A DNA stretch of 34,000 nucleotides from Thermoleophilia bacterium (GTDB taxonomy: Bacteria; Actinomycetota; Thermoleophilia; Miltoncostaeales; Miltoncostaeaceae): NCBI GenBank assembly GCA_020438485.1, contig JAGQUM010000048.1:1-34000 (forward strand). Reading direction: 5' to 3'. Below the pieces are notes generated by a model that did not search any database, was not told where the DNA came from, and saw only the letters and a list, made by a program, of their open reading frames with translations. Every line of letters starts with the position of its first letter. Position 1 is the first letter of the stretch. Both the position numbers and the translations under genes were made by a program. Positions 21,467 through 29,574 of this stretch are shown here, in pieces.

Positions 21467-22321
21467 ATGGCCCGCACCGCCCGCATCTCGCCCGACGAGA
21501 TCGCCGCGTCCCTCGCCGAGCTCCCCCCGCTGCCCACCAGCATCAGCGAGGTGATCGCCGCCTGCGACGACCAGGACATGTCCGTGGGGCAGCTCTCGCA
21601 GATCATCCTGCGCGACCAGAACCTCACCGCGAACATCCTGAAGCTCAGCAACTCCGCCTTCTACGGCCACGCCCGCACGGTGACGACCATCACCGAGGCG
21701 GTCGTGCTGCTGGGGTTCTCGGCCATCAAGAGCCTGGCGATCTCCAGTCACACGGCCCGGCTGCTCAACAGGCCGTTGCCCGGTTACGGCCTGGAGTCCG
21801 GTGACCTGTGGAAGCACTCGCTGGCGTCCGCGTTCTGCGCGCGCCGCCTGGCGGTCGAGGTGCACCTGGCGCCCGTGGAGCAGGCGTTCGTGGCCGGCCT
21901 GCTGCACGACATCGGCAAGCTCGTGCTGGCCACCCACATGGCCGACGTGTTCGAGGAGATGGGCGCGGAGGCCCGCGAGCGCCGCGTGCCGTTCCACCTG
22001 GTGGAGGCCGAGGTGCTCGGCTTCGACCACGCCGAGCTCGGTGCCCGCGTGGCCGCCCAGTGGTCGTTCCCGCCGGAGCTCGAGGAGTCGATCCGCTTCC
22101 ACCACGACCCGGACCAGGCGACGCTCAAGCCGAAGCTGGCCCACGTGGTGCACCTCGCCGACGTCATGTGCATGACGTTCGGCGTCGGCCTCGGCATCGA
22201 CGGCCTGGCGTACGAGGCCCACCCGACCACCATCGAGGTGCTGGGTCTCGACCGCGACGGCGTCCTGCGCCTGGCCGACGAGCTGGGCCCGATGTTCGAG
22301 TCCGACGCGTTCGCCGCCTAG
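21467..22321 (+). CDS. HDOD domain signalling protein
   Basis: A 284-residue protein with an HDOD domain over most of its length: LPPLPTSISEVIAACDDQDM, LSQIILRDQNLTANILKLSN, SAFYG, then LWKHSLASAFCARRLA and AGLLHDIGKLVL. The HD pair is kept at 147-148 and His117 is present; whether it hydrolyses anything is unknown, as many HDOD proteins are thought to be non-catalytic. HDOD proteins often link c-di-GMP or chemotaxis signalling to motility. Start ATG at 21467. It sits between the chaperone genes and flgB, 28 bases before flgB, so it may be cotranscribed with the basal-body operon. Confidence 0.82.
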   Translation: MARTARISPDEIAASLAELPPLPTSISEVIAACDDQDMSVGQLSQIILRDQNLTANILKLSNSAFYGHARTVTTITEAVVLLGFSAIKSLAISSHTARLLNRPLPGYGLESGDLWKHSLASAFCARRLAVEVHLAPVEQAFVAGLLHDIGKLVLATHMADVFEEMGAEARERRVPFHLVEAEVLGFDHAELGARVAAQWSFPPELEESIRFHHDPDQATLKPKLAHVVHLADVMCMTFGVGLGIDGLAYEAHPTTIEVLGLDRDGVLRLADELGPMFESDAFAA

Positions 22322-22349
22322 GCGACCGGCCGCAAGGGAAGGAACCCCC

Positions 22350-22790
22350 GTGTTCGACGACATCACCACCAAGGCGCTGACCGCCGCGATCCGCGGCGGG
22401 ATGGCTCGTCAGCAGGTCATCTCGCAGAACATCGCCAACGCGGACACGCCGGGCTACAAGGCGCTGTCGGTCGACTTCGAGGGCGCCCTCGCGGCCGCCA
22501 TCGCGTCGGACCGCTCGCGCCTGTCGAGCACGTCGTTCGGCTCGGTGCAGGGGCCGCAGTGGTGGGACCAGACGCCCGAGGCCGGCCTCGGCATGGGCGG
22601 GGACGCCGTCGGCCGCGTGAGCCCGACCCAATCGCGGGAGACGTCGACCACCGAGCGGGTGGACGGGTCCAACGTGGACCCGGACAAGGAGATGTCGGAC
22701 CTGGCCGCCAACCAGATCGCCTACAACACCGCCAACGCGCTGCTGCGCACGCGCATCGGCCAGTTCAGGACCGTGATCGCCGGCGCGTAG
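22350..22790 (+). CDS. flgB: Proximal rod protein FlgB
   Basis: A 146-residue proximal rod protein beginning with GTG at 22350 and AAGGAA upstream. Motifs: ITTKALTAAIRGGMARQQVI, SQNIANADTPGYKAL at the N-terminus and LAANQIAYNTANALLRTRIG at the C-terminus, typical of FlgB. Residues 60-100 are variable. It starts the basal-body operon flgB-flgC-fliE-fliF-fliG-fliH-fliI, the usual order. Confidence 0.93.
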   Translation: MFDDITTKALTAAIRGGMARQQVISQNIANADTPGYKALSVDFEGALAAAIASDRSRLSSTSFGSVQGPQWWDQTPEAGLGMGGDAVGRVSPTQSRETSTTERVDGSNVDPDKEMSDLAANQIAYNTANALLRTRIGQFRTVIAGA

Positions 22791-22827
22791 GCGTCGAGCG
22801 AACCGACCCAGGGATAGGGAGAAACAC

Positions 22828-23295
22828 ATGGGCATGTACCCCGCACTCGGAGTGAGCGCCACCGGCCTCGCCGCCCAGCGCCTGCGCATGGACGTGATCG
22901 CGAACAACCTCGCGAACGTCGACAGCAGTACGGGCGTCGGCCAGGCGTACCGTCGCAAGGTCGTCGTGATGGGCGAGGCGCCCGGCAGCGCCGAGTTCCG
23001 CCTGCCGCGGCCCGTCGCGGCCGACGGCACCAACCTGAACGTGGGTGCGGGCGCCGAGGGCGACCTGCACGGCGTCGACGTGCAGCAGATCGCCGAGGAC
23101 GCCTCGCCGCTGCGCAAGGTGTACGAGCCCGGCAACCCCCTGGCCGACGCCCAGGGGTACGTCACCAAGTCCAACGTCAACCCGGTCACCGAGATGGTGG
23201 ACATGGTCGCGGCCACGCGGTCGTACCAGGCGAACGTCACCGCGTTCGACGCCACCAAGAACATGGCCGCCGAGACCCTGAGGTTGCTCCAGTGA
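22828..23295 (+). CDS. flgC: Proximal rod protein FlgC
   Basis: A 155-residue proximal rod protein. Motifs: YPALGVSATGLAAQRLRMDV, IANNLANVDSS and the C-terminal VNPVTEMVDMVAATRSYQAN, then AFDATKNMAAETLRLL. The length and both termini fit FlgC. The ATG at 22828 has GGGAGA upstream. The stop overlaps the fliE start by four bases (GTGA). Confidence 0.95.
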   Translation: MGMYPALGVSATGLAAQRLRMDVIANNLANVDSSTGVGQAYRRKVVVMGEAPGSAEFRLPRPVAADGTNLNVGAGAEGDLHGVDVQQIAEDASPLRKVYEPGNPLADAQGYVTKSNVNPVTEMVDMVAATRSYQANVTAFDATKNMAAETLRLLQ

Positions 23296-23639
23296 GTACG
23301 TCCATCTCCCCGATCGGCCAGGGCGGCGACTCGCTCGTCGCGCGCCTGGCGCCGATGCCCGCCCCGATGGCCGACCTCCAGTCCGCGGAGGTGTCGCCCA
23401 CCGGGGCACCGGCCGGCGTGGAGGGCTTCGGCACCATGCTGTCCCGGGCCGTCAGCGGCCTCAACCAGCAGGTCACCTCGGCCGACCGCCTCCAGGAGAT
23501 GGCGGCGTCCGGCCAGCTGCCCGACCCGACCGTGGCGATCGTCGCCACCGAGAAGGCCGACCTCTCGCTTCGCCTCGCCGTGCAGGTGCGCAATCGACTG
23601 CTGGAGGGCTGGCAGGAGATCAGCCGCATGTCGGTCTGA
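23292..23639 (+). CDS. fliE: Flagellar basal body protein FliE
   Basis: A 115-residue FliE, which joins the MS ring to the rod. The C-terminal half carries the family pattern: FGTMLSRAVSGLNQQ, then DPTVAIVATEKADLSLRLAV, QVRNRLLEGWQEISRM. The first ~45 residues are variable. The start is GTG at 23292, translationally coupled to flgC. It precedes fliF as in most flagellar clusters. Confidence 0.92.
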   Translation: MSTSISPIGQGGDSLVARLAPMPAPMADLQSAEVSPTGAPAGVEGFGTMLSRAVSGLNQQVTSADRLQEMAASGQLPDPTVAIVATEKADLSLRLAVQVRNRLLEGWQEISRMSV

Positions 23640-23697
23640 CCCGCCCGCCCCTTTTCTCGCTTTCCCCGCCTGAGTTCGTAGGAGACCACTGACCCCC

Positions 23698-25266
23698 ATG
23701 GGCCGCTTGCGTTCCGCCACCGATTTCTGGGCCGGCCTTGCCGGACCCAGCCGACGCCTTCTCATCGGCGCCGTCGTCATCTTCATTGTGGGCCTGTTCC
23801 TGCTGATGCGGGTGTCGGGCAAGGTGGAGTACTCCACCGTCGCCACGAACGTGCCGCTCAACCAGGTGCAGGCGATGCAGAAGGAGCTGGACGCCGCCGG
23901 CATCCCCAACCGCACCGCCAACGGCGCGACGGCCATCGAGGTGCCCGCCGGCCAGGTGGACCAGGCGCGCATCGCGCTGGTGTCGGGCAACTCCGGCACG
24001 TCCCCGGGGTGGGAGATCTTCGACAAGTCGGGCTTCGGCGACACCGACTACACGCAGCAGATCAAGTTCGTGCGCGCGAAGGAGGGCGAGATCGAGCGCG
24101 CCCTGACCAGCATGGACCAGATCGAGTCGGCGGACGTGAACATCGCGGTGCCCGCGAAGCAGGCGTTCACCAGCGAGTAGAAGTCCACGACGGCCAGCGT
24201 CATGCTGACCATGGCCCCCGGGCAGTCGCTGACGCCCGAGCAGGTCGGCGTCGTCGGCCGCCTCGTGGGTGCCGCGGTGCCGGACCTTGACCCCAAGAAC
24301 GTGCAGATCACCGACACGCGTGGCAACACGTTGGCTGCGGCGGACGGCACGTTCTCCAGCCAGGCCAACACGCGCATCGCGCTGGAGACGGCGTACGAGC
24401 AGGCCAAGCAGCGCAAGCTGCAGGGCCTCATGGACCAGATCCTCGGCCCGGGCAACGCGGTCGTCGCGTACAACGCCACGCTCGACCTCGACAAGCGCAG
24501 CGTCGAGAGCGAGACGTACCAGCCCAAGAGCAAGGTGCCGCTCGAGCAGACCAAGACCGTCGAGAAGATGCGCAACAACGCGGGTCGCACGGGCGCCGTC
24601 GTGGGCGTCACCCCGAACTCGCCGGGCAACACGTTCCCGCAGTCCAACGCCGCGGGCGGTGGGCGGGTGACGTACGACCGCACCCAGGACCAGGTGAAGA
24701 ACGGCGTCAACCGCACGCGCAGCTCGGCCGAGGTGACCCCCGGCTCCATCGTGAACCAGTCGGTCGCCGTGACGATCAGCGACAAGGTGCCGGCCGCCAC
24801 GGTGACGGCGCTGCAGGACCAGATCCAGAAGGCCATCGGGTTCGCCGCGAACCGCGACCAGGTCAGCGTCAAGCAGGTGGCGTTCGGTCCCGACTCGCTG
24901 GTGGTGCAGGAGGCTCAGGCCTCCGGCGACGCCGCGGCGGCAGAGAAGAAGGGTCTGCTCGCCTCCCCGGCGTTCACTCCCGTGAACATCGCCAAGACCA
25001 CCATCGCGATCATCGGTCTGCTGCTGGTGCTGTTCCTGGCCCGCCGCTCCCTGCGCCGCCGCCAGACGGGTCTCGAGGGCATCCTCCCCGAGCTGCTGGA
25101 GTCCGGTCCCGTCCCCGTGGCCGCCCTGCAGGAGCCCGCCGCGCCCCAAGCCGCGCAGCTGATGGGCCTCGTGAAGTCCCCGATCGAGAAGCAGATGGAG
25201 GAGCTGGCGCTGCGCAAGCCTGACGACATGGCCAAGCTGATCCGCGGCTGGCTCACCCAGCGCTAG
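23698..25266 (+). pseudogene. fliF: MS-ring protein FliF interrupted by an in-frame TAG
   Basis: FliF forms the membrane MS ring that seats the rotor and export gate. The full frame is 522 codons, the normal length. It has an N-terminal membrane segment (residues 21-37), ring-building domains with DYTQQIKFVRAKEGEIERAL, and a C-terminal membrane segment (about 432-448). The tail LALRKPDDMAKLIRGWL contacts FliG. Codon 161 (24178-24180) is TAG, yet the same frame continues with KSTTASVMLTMAPGQSL, exactly what should follow in FliF. A single change from CAG (Gln) or GAG (Glu) would restore it. No good ribosome site precedes the next ATG (24202). Since fliG-fliI downstream are intact, a sequencing error or a recent mutation is likelier than an old pseudogene. 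Confidence 0.9.
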
Positions 25267-25303
25267 ACCCCTTCACCCCGACCACCCCGCCCCAAGAAAC
25301 ACG

Positions 25304-26314
25304 ATGCCCACCGATTCACAGATCTCAGGACGTCAGAAGGCCGCCATCCTCATGGTGGCCCTGGGAGAGCGCGCCAGCGCGGAGGTGTTCAAGCACCTGC
25401 GCTCGGAGGAGATCGACGAGCTCACGCTCGAGATCGCCGGCGTCGGCTCGGTCTCGCAGGAGACCCGCACCGACGTGCTGGAGGAGATGTACGAGACCGC
25501 GATCGCGCAGAACTACATCACCGAGGGCGGCCTCGACTACGCGCGCAACATCCTGGTGGGGGCGCTGGGCGAGGAGAAGGCCGCCGAGGTGCTGGCCCGG
25601 CTGTCGCAGGTCATCCAGGTCAGTCCGTTCGAGTTCCTGCGCCGCACCGACGCCGCGCAGATCCTCAACGTGGTGTCCAACGAGCATCCCCAGACGGTCG
25701 CGCTGATCCTGGCGTACCTGCCCGCCGACACCGCAGGTCAGGTGCTGTCGGCGCTGCCGGGGGAGCTTCAGTCCGAGGTCGCCATGCGGGTCGCGCTGAT
25801 GGACCGCACGTCGCCCGAGGTGATCATGGAGATCGAGTCGGTGCTCGAGCGCAAGCTCAGCTCGGTGATCAGCCAGGACTTCACGTCCGCGGGTGGCATC
25901 AAGGCGCTGGTCGAGGTGCTGGGCCAGGTTGACCGCGGCACCGAGAAGGGCATCCTTGAGTCGCTCGAGGAGCACAACGCCGAGCTGGCCGACGAGGTGC
26001 GCCGACTGATGTTCCTGTTCGAGGACATCGTCATGCTCGACGACCGGTCCATCCAGCAGGTGCTGCGCGAGGTGGACGGACGCGACCTGGCCGTGGCTCT
26101 GAAGGGCGCCGGCGACGCGGTGTCGGAGAAGATCCTGAAGAACATGTCCTCGCGGGCCGCCGAGAACGTCAAGGAGGACCTGCAGTACATGGGCCCGGTG
26201 CGCGTCTCGCAGGTTGAGGAGGCCCAGCAGGGCATCGTCGGCATCATCCGGCGCCTCGAGGACGCCGGCCAGATCGTGATCTCGCGCGGCGGGGACGATG
26301 ATCTCATCGCGTAA
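25304..26314 (+). CDS. fliG: Rotor switch protein FliG
   Basis: A 336-residue FliG, the rotor protein that meets the stator and binds FliF and FliM. The N-terminal domain (QISGRQKAAILMVALGERAS) binds FliF; the middle domain carries NEHPQTVALILAYLP with the EHPQ motif at 127-130. The C-terminal domain has the torque helix: RLMFLFEDIVMLDDRSIQQV, then REVDGRDLAVALKGA, with the alternating charged residues expected. Length is typical. ATG at 25304; its ribosome site is weak. It overlaps fliH by 17 bases. Confidence 0.97.
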   Translation: MPTDSQISGRQKAAILMVALGERASAEVFKHLRSEEIDELTLEIAGVGSVSQETRTDVLEEMYETAIAQNYITEGGLDYARNILVGALGEEKAAEVLARLSQVIQVSPFEFLRRTDAAQILNVVSNEHPQTVALILAYLPADTAGQVLSALPGELQSEVAMRVALMDRTSPEVIMEIESVLERKLSSVISQDFTSAGGIKALVEVLGQVDRGTEKGILESLEEHNAELADEVRRLMFLFEDIVMLDDRSIQQVLREVDGRDLAVALKGAGDAVSEKILKNMSSRAAENVKEDLQYMGPVRVSQVEEAQQGIVGIIRRLEDAGQIVISRGGDDDLIA

Positions 26315-26981
26315 GCCCGTCCTGCGCGCCGCCGACATCGCCGGCGAGCCCATCGAGGTCCCCCTGCGGTTCGTCCAGACCGTGGACGTGGAGACCGCCG
26401 AGGCCGAGGCCCAGGCGATCATCGCGGAGGCCGAGGTGCGCCGCGACCAGATCCTGCAGGACGCCTGGAACGAGGGCTACCACGCGGGCCGCGCCGAGGG
26501 GATCGGCCAGGTCACCGGCACGCTGTCGATGATCGAGCACATGGTCACCGCCATGGCCGAGGAGATCGCGCAGTTGCCCGAGCGCCTGGCGCCCGAGGTC
26601 ACCGGCATGGCGCTCGAGGTCGCGGCCCGCATCGTGCGCGCCGAGCTCAGCGTGCGCCCCGAGCGGGTCGCCGAGGTGGTGCGCGGCGCCATCCGGCGCG
26701 CCAGCGACCGCGAACGGATGGTGGTGCACGTCAACCCCGCCGACCTCGACGTGGTGCGCGACGCGTCCGCGTCGTTCACGGCCCAGATCGGCGGCATCAC
26801 CCGCCTGGACGTCGTGGACGACCCCCGTATCCCGTCAGGCGGCTGCGTGGTGGAGACCGGGTCCGGTGACATCGACGCGCGCCTGTCGAGCCAGTTCACC
26901 CGTCTGGCGGAGGCCCTGGCCGACGTGCCGGACGAGGACCTGGTGGAGCCCGCGGGCGACGCGTTCCCGGGTGCGGCGTGA
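26298..26981 (+). CDS. fliH: Export ATPase regulator FliH
   Basis: A 227-residue FliH, which binds the export ATPase FliI and delivers it to the export gate. The N-terminal half is a charged coiled coil (AEAEAQAIIAEAEVRRDQIL, then GYHAGRAEGIGQV with the GxxxG-like repeats of FliH). The C-terminal half matches the FliH/V-ATPase E domain: LALEVAARIVRAELS-like helix, VHVNPADLDVVRD and IPSGGCVVETGSGDIDARL. The start at 26298 lies inside the end of fliG. The stop overlaps the fliI GTG by four bases. Confidence 0.92.
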   Translation: MISSRKPVLRAADIAGEPIEVPLRFVQTVDVETAEAEAQAIIAEAEVRRDQILQDAWNEGYHAGRAEGIGQVTGTLSMIEHMVTAMAEEIAQLPERLAPEVTGMALEVAARIVRAELSVRPERVAEVVRGAIRRASDRERMVVHVNPADLDVVRDASASFTAQIGGITRLDVVDDPRIPSGGCVVETGSGDIDARLSSQFTRLAEALADVPDEDLVEPAGDAFPGAA

Positions 26982-28432
26982 GCGTCGACCTGGCGGGCCT
27001 GACCGAGGACGGCGTCCGCGCCGCCCGCGCGCGGGTGCGCAACTGCGACCCGTATCGCATGAACGGCCGGGTCTCCGAGCTGATCGGCCTGGTCGTCGAG
27101 TCCCGCGGACCCTCTGCGCGGGTGGGCGAGCGCTGCGAGATCCTCACCCAGGGCCACCGCACCGGCACCCCGCCGCTCGACGCCGAGGTCGTGGGTTTCC
27201 GCTCGGGACGCACGCTGCTGATGCCGCTGGGCGATCCCGCGGGCATCGGCCCGGGGCAGACCGTCGTGGCCTCCGGCGCCGCGCTGCGCGTCCACGTGGG
27301 GCGCGACCTGCTGGGCCGCGTCCTCGACGGGCTGGGACGCCCCATCGACGGCGGTCCGCCGCTGTCGGAGGGCCGCAACCGCGCCATCGACGCGCCGCCG
27401 CCCCCGCCCATGGGGCGGCCGCCCATCGAGGAGCCGCTGTCGCTGGGCACCCGCGCCATCGACGGCCTGCTGCCGTGCGGGCGCGGCCAGCGCCTGGGCA
27501 TCTTCGCCGGGTCCGGCGTGGGCAAGAGCACGCTGCTGGGCATGATGGCCCGCCACACCACGGCCGACGTCAACGTCATCGGCCTCATCGGCGAGCGTGG
27601 CCGCGAGGTGCGCGAGTTCCTCGAGCGTGACCTGGGCCCCGAGGGCCTGGCACGTTCCGTCGTGGTCGTGGCCACCTCCGACCAGCCCGCGCTGGTGCGC
27701 ATCAAGGCCGCGTTCGTCGCCACCACCATCGCCGAGTCGTTCCGCGACGAGGGCGCCGACGTCCTGCTGATGATGGACTCCGTCACCCGCCTGGCCATGG
27801 CCCAGCGCGAGGTGGGCCTCGCCATCGGCGAACCCCCGGCCACGCGCGGCTACACGCCGTCGGTGTTCGCCATGCTGCCGCGGCTGCTGGAGCGGGCGGG
27901 CACGAGCGACCGCGGCAGCATCACGGGCATCTACACGGTGCTGGTGGAGGGCGACGACATGAACGAGCCCGTCGCGGACGCCGTGCGAGGCATTCTCGAC
28001 GGCCACATCGTGTTGTCGCGCCACCTGGCGCATCGCGGCCACTACCCGGCCGTCGACGTGCTGCAGTCCGTGTCGCGCCTCACCGGGTCGCTGTTCTCGC
28101 GCGAGCAGCGCAACGCCGGCGACCGGCTGCGCGAGCTGATGGCCGCGTACCACCGGGCGGAGGATCTGATCGCCATCGGTGCGTACGTACCCGGCTCGGA
28201 CCCGCTCATCGACGAGGCCCGGGCCAAGCACGACGCCATCAACGCGTTCCTGCGGCAGAGCGTGGACGAGCCTCACGACCGCCAGACGGCGCTCGACCGC
28301 GTCCGTGCGCTGGCCGAGCCCCCCGGCGGCATCCCCGCCGGGCCTCCCGCCGGGGCCGGTGAGGTCGTGGACACGCCCGGCGCGGTGACGGGTGCGTTCA
28401 ATCCGCTGCCCCCCGGCGCCGAGGTCGTCTAG
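26978..28432 (+). CDS. fliI: Flagellar export ATPase FliI
   Basis: A 484-residue hexameric ATPase that drives export of flagellar proteins. Walker A is GSGVGKST (178-185), Walker B is VLLMMDSVTRLAMAQRE (263-267 for the core), and GYTPSVFAMLPRLLERAGT follows as in the F1-type beta family. The tail after ~460 is Pro/Gly-rich and unusual but short. The start is GTG at 26978, coupled to fliH. FliJ, its normal neighbour, does not follow: about 4.2 kb of unrelated genes lie between. Confidence 0.96.
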   Translation: MSVDLAGLTEDGVRAARARVRNCDPYRMNGRVSELIGLVVESRGPSARVGERCEILTQGHRTGTPPLDAEVVGFRSGRTLLMPLGDPAGIGPGQTVVASGAALRVHVGRDLLGRVLDGLGRPIDGGPPLSEGRNRAIDAPPPPPMGRPPIEEPLSLGTRAIDGLLPCGRGQRLGIFAGSGVGKSTLLGMMARHTTADVNVIGLIGERGREVREFLERDLGPEGLARSVVVVATSDQPALVRIKAAFVATTIAESFRDEGADVLLMMDSVTRLAMAQREVGLAIGEPPATRGYTPSVFAMLPRLLERAGTSDRGSITGIYTVLVEGDDMNEPVADAVRGILDGHIVLSRHLAHRGHYPAVDVLQSVSRLTGSLFSREQRNAGDRLRELMAAYHRAEDLIAIGAYVPGSDPLIDEARAKHDAINAFLRQSVDEPHDRQTALDRVRALAEPPGGIPAGPPAGAGEVVDTPGAVTGAFNPLPPGAEVV

Positions 28433-28684
28433 GGCGGCGAGTCGGCCGTTCGCGCGCAGCGTGGTGAGAGAGGACCGCGTGCACGGGGAGGGGATCCGGG
28501 ACGACGGTCGTGCCGGGCCCGCGCCGACGAGGCGGCGCGCACGGGGATCCCGGGTTCGCCGCGCCGTGATGGGCTTGCACGTGAGCGTGCCGCCGCCAGG
28601 CCGCGGCAGCACGTCCGACCCGGGACGTTCACGGCGGTGACCCGGTAGGTCGTCGGCGCGGCCGGCGGGCAACGGGCGTGGTCA

Positions 28685-29569
28685 CTACACCGCGCCCGTC
28701 CCGGCGTCGCCCGGCGCCGGAAGCCGCCCGCGCAGGCGCTGACGCACCGCGACGTGCGTCGTGACCGGCGCGGCCCGCAGCACCTGCGCGATCATGCGGG
28801 CGAAGAACTGCGGTGCCCGCACGTCGTCGGGCACCGCGTCGTCCGCCACGCGCATGGTGGCGGCGGGCGCGGCGTCGTCCCAGCCCGCCAGCACCAGGCC
28901 CGTGGCGGTGTAGCCGTCCCCGCCGCCCTGGTCGCGCAGCGTGCGGATCATGTCCACCGCACGCTCGAACGCGTCGGGCTCCCGCGTCAGCACGGTGTCG
29001 CGCTGCACGAACAGGAACCCCACCGCCGCGAGCGGGTAGCGGCCCCGCAGGTTGCCCGCGTCGCCGTACGCCTCCTCGAAGCGGTTGGGCAGGTTCTTGC
29101 CGAACGAGGACGTCTGGGCCTTGGTGCTGATCAGCAGCTCGGGCCCTCGGTCCCACCGCGAGACGCACACGTCCACCTGCTTCTCGTACGCCCGCCCCAG
29201 CACCCGGGCGTCCGTGGGGGCCACGGACGGAAGGTCCTCCAGGCGGCGCGCCACGTCGGCGGCCAGCGACCGCGGCAGCCGCGCCAGCAGCTCGGCGACG
29301 TCGTGCGGCAGCACCCGCGGGCGACGTGCCCGCGGCCACACCTCGTCGGCTCCGAACCCCGCCCGGCGCAGCTCGTGGGCGACCCACGCGTCGATGGCGC
29401 GGGCGAAGCGGCCGCTGCGGGACGTCTGGCGGGCCTGGGTGGGAACGGCCAGCAGGCGCGCCAGCAGCGCGTGGTCGGGCACGTACACGCCGCCGGCGTC
29501 CCACGGTGACGCCGTGCCCGCCGCCTCCAGCAGCGGGTCGAACGCGGCGAACCCGTCGGCGGCCGCCAC
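28685..29569 (-). CDS. Probable restriction endonuclease partner of the DNA methyltransferase
   Basis: A 294-residue protein with GTG start at 29569, five bases after the stop of the methyltransferase gene, hence one operon. Residues ~125-195 form a compact conserved-looking core: YEKQVDVCVSRWDRGPELLI, STKAQTSSFGKNLPNRFEEA and GRYPLAAVGFLFVQRD. This resembles the PD-(D/E)xK nuclease fold, with Asp133, Glu144 and Lys150 as possible active-site residues, although the usual acidic residue directly before x-Lys is Ser. Similar 'STK...KN..NR.EE' cores occur in restriction enzymes to my recollection; a search is needed. The gene order methyltransferase-then-endonuclease supports a type II-like restriction system. 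Confidence 0.5.
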   Translation of the reverse strand: MAAADGFAAFDPLLEAAGTASPWDAGGVYVPDHALLARLLAVPTQARQTSRSGRFARAIDAWVAHELRRAGFGADEVWPRARRPRVLPHDVAELLARLPRSLAADVARRLEDLPSVAPTDARVLGRAYEKQVDVCVSRWDRGPELLISTKAQTSSFGKNLPNRFEEAYGDAGNLRGRYPLAAVGFLFVQRDTVLTREPDAFERAVDMIRTLRDQGGGDGYTATGLVLAGWDDAAPAATMRVADDAVPDDVRAPQFFARMIAQVLRAAPVTTHVAVRQRLRGRLPAPGDAGTGAV

Positions 29570-29574
29570 GGGCG

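Noticed and set aside
22333-22349. GGG-AAGGAA-CCC hairpin at the flgB start as another CsrA-type site
   Set aside because: Only a 3-bp stem, expected often by chance in GC-rich DNA; kept as a reminder of the background level.
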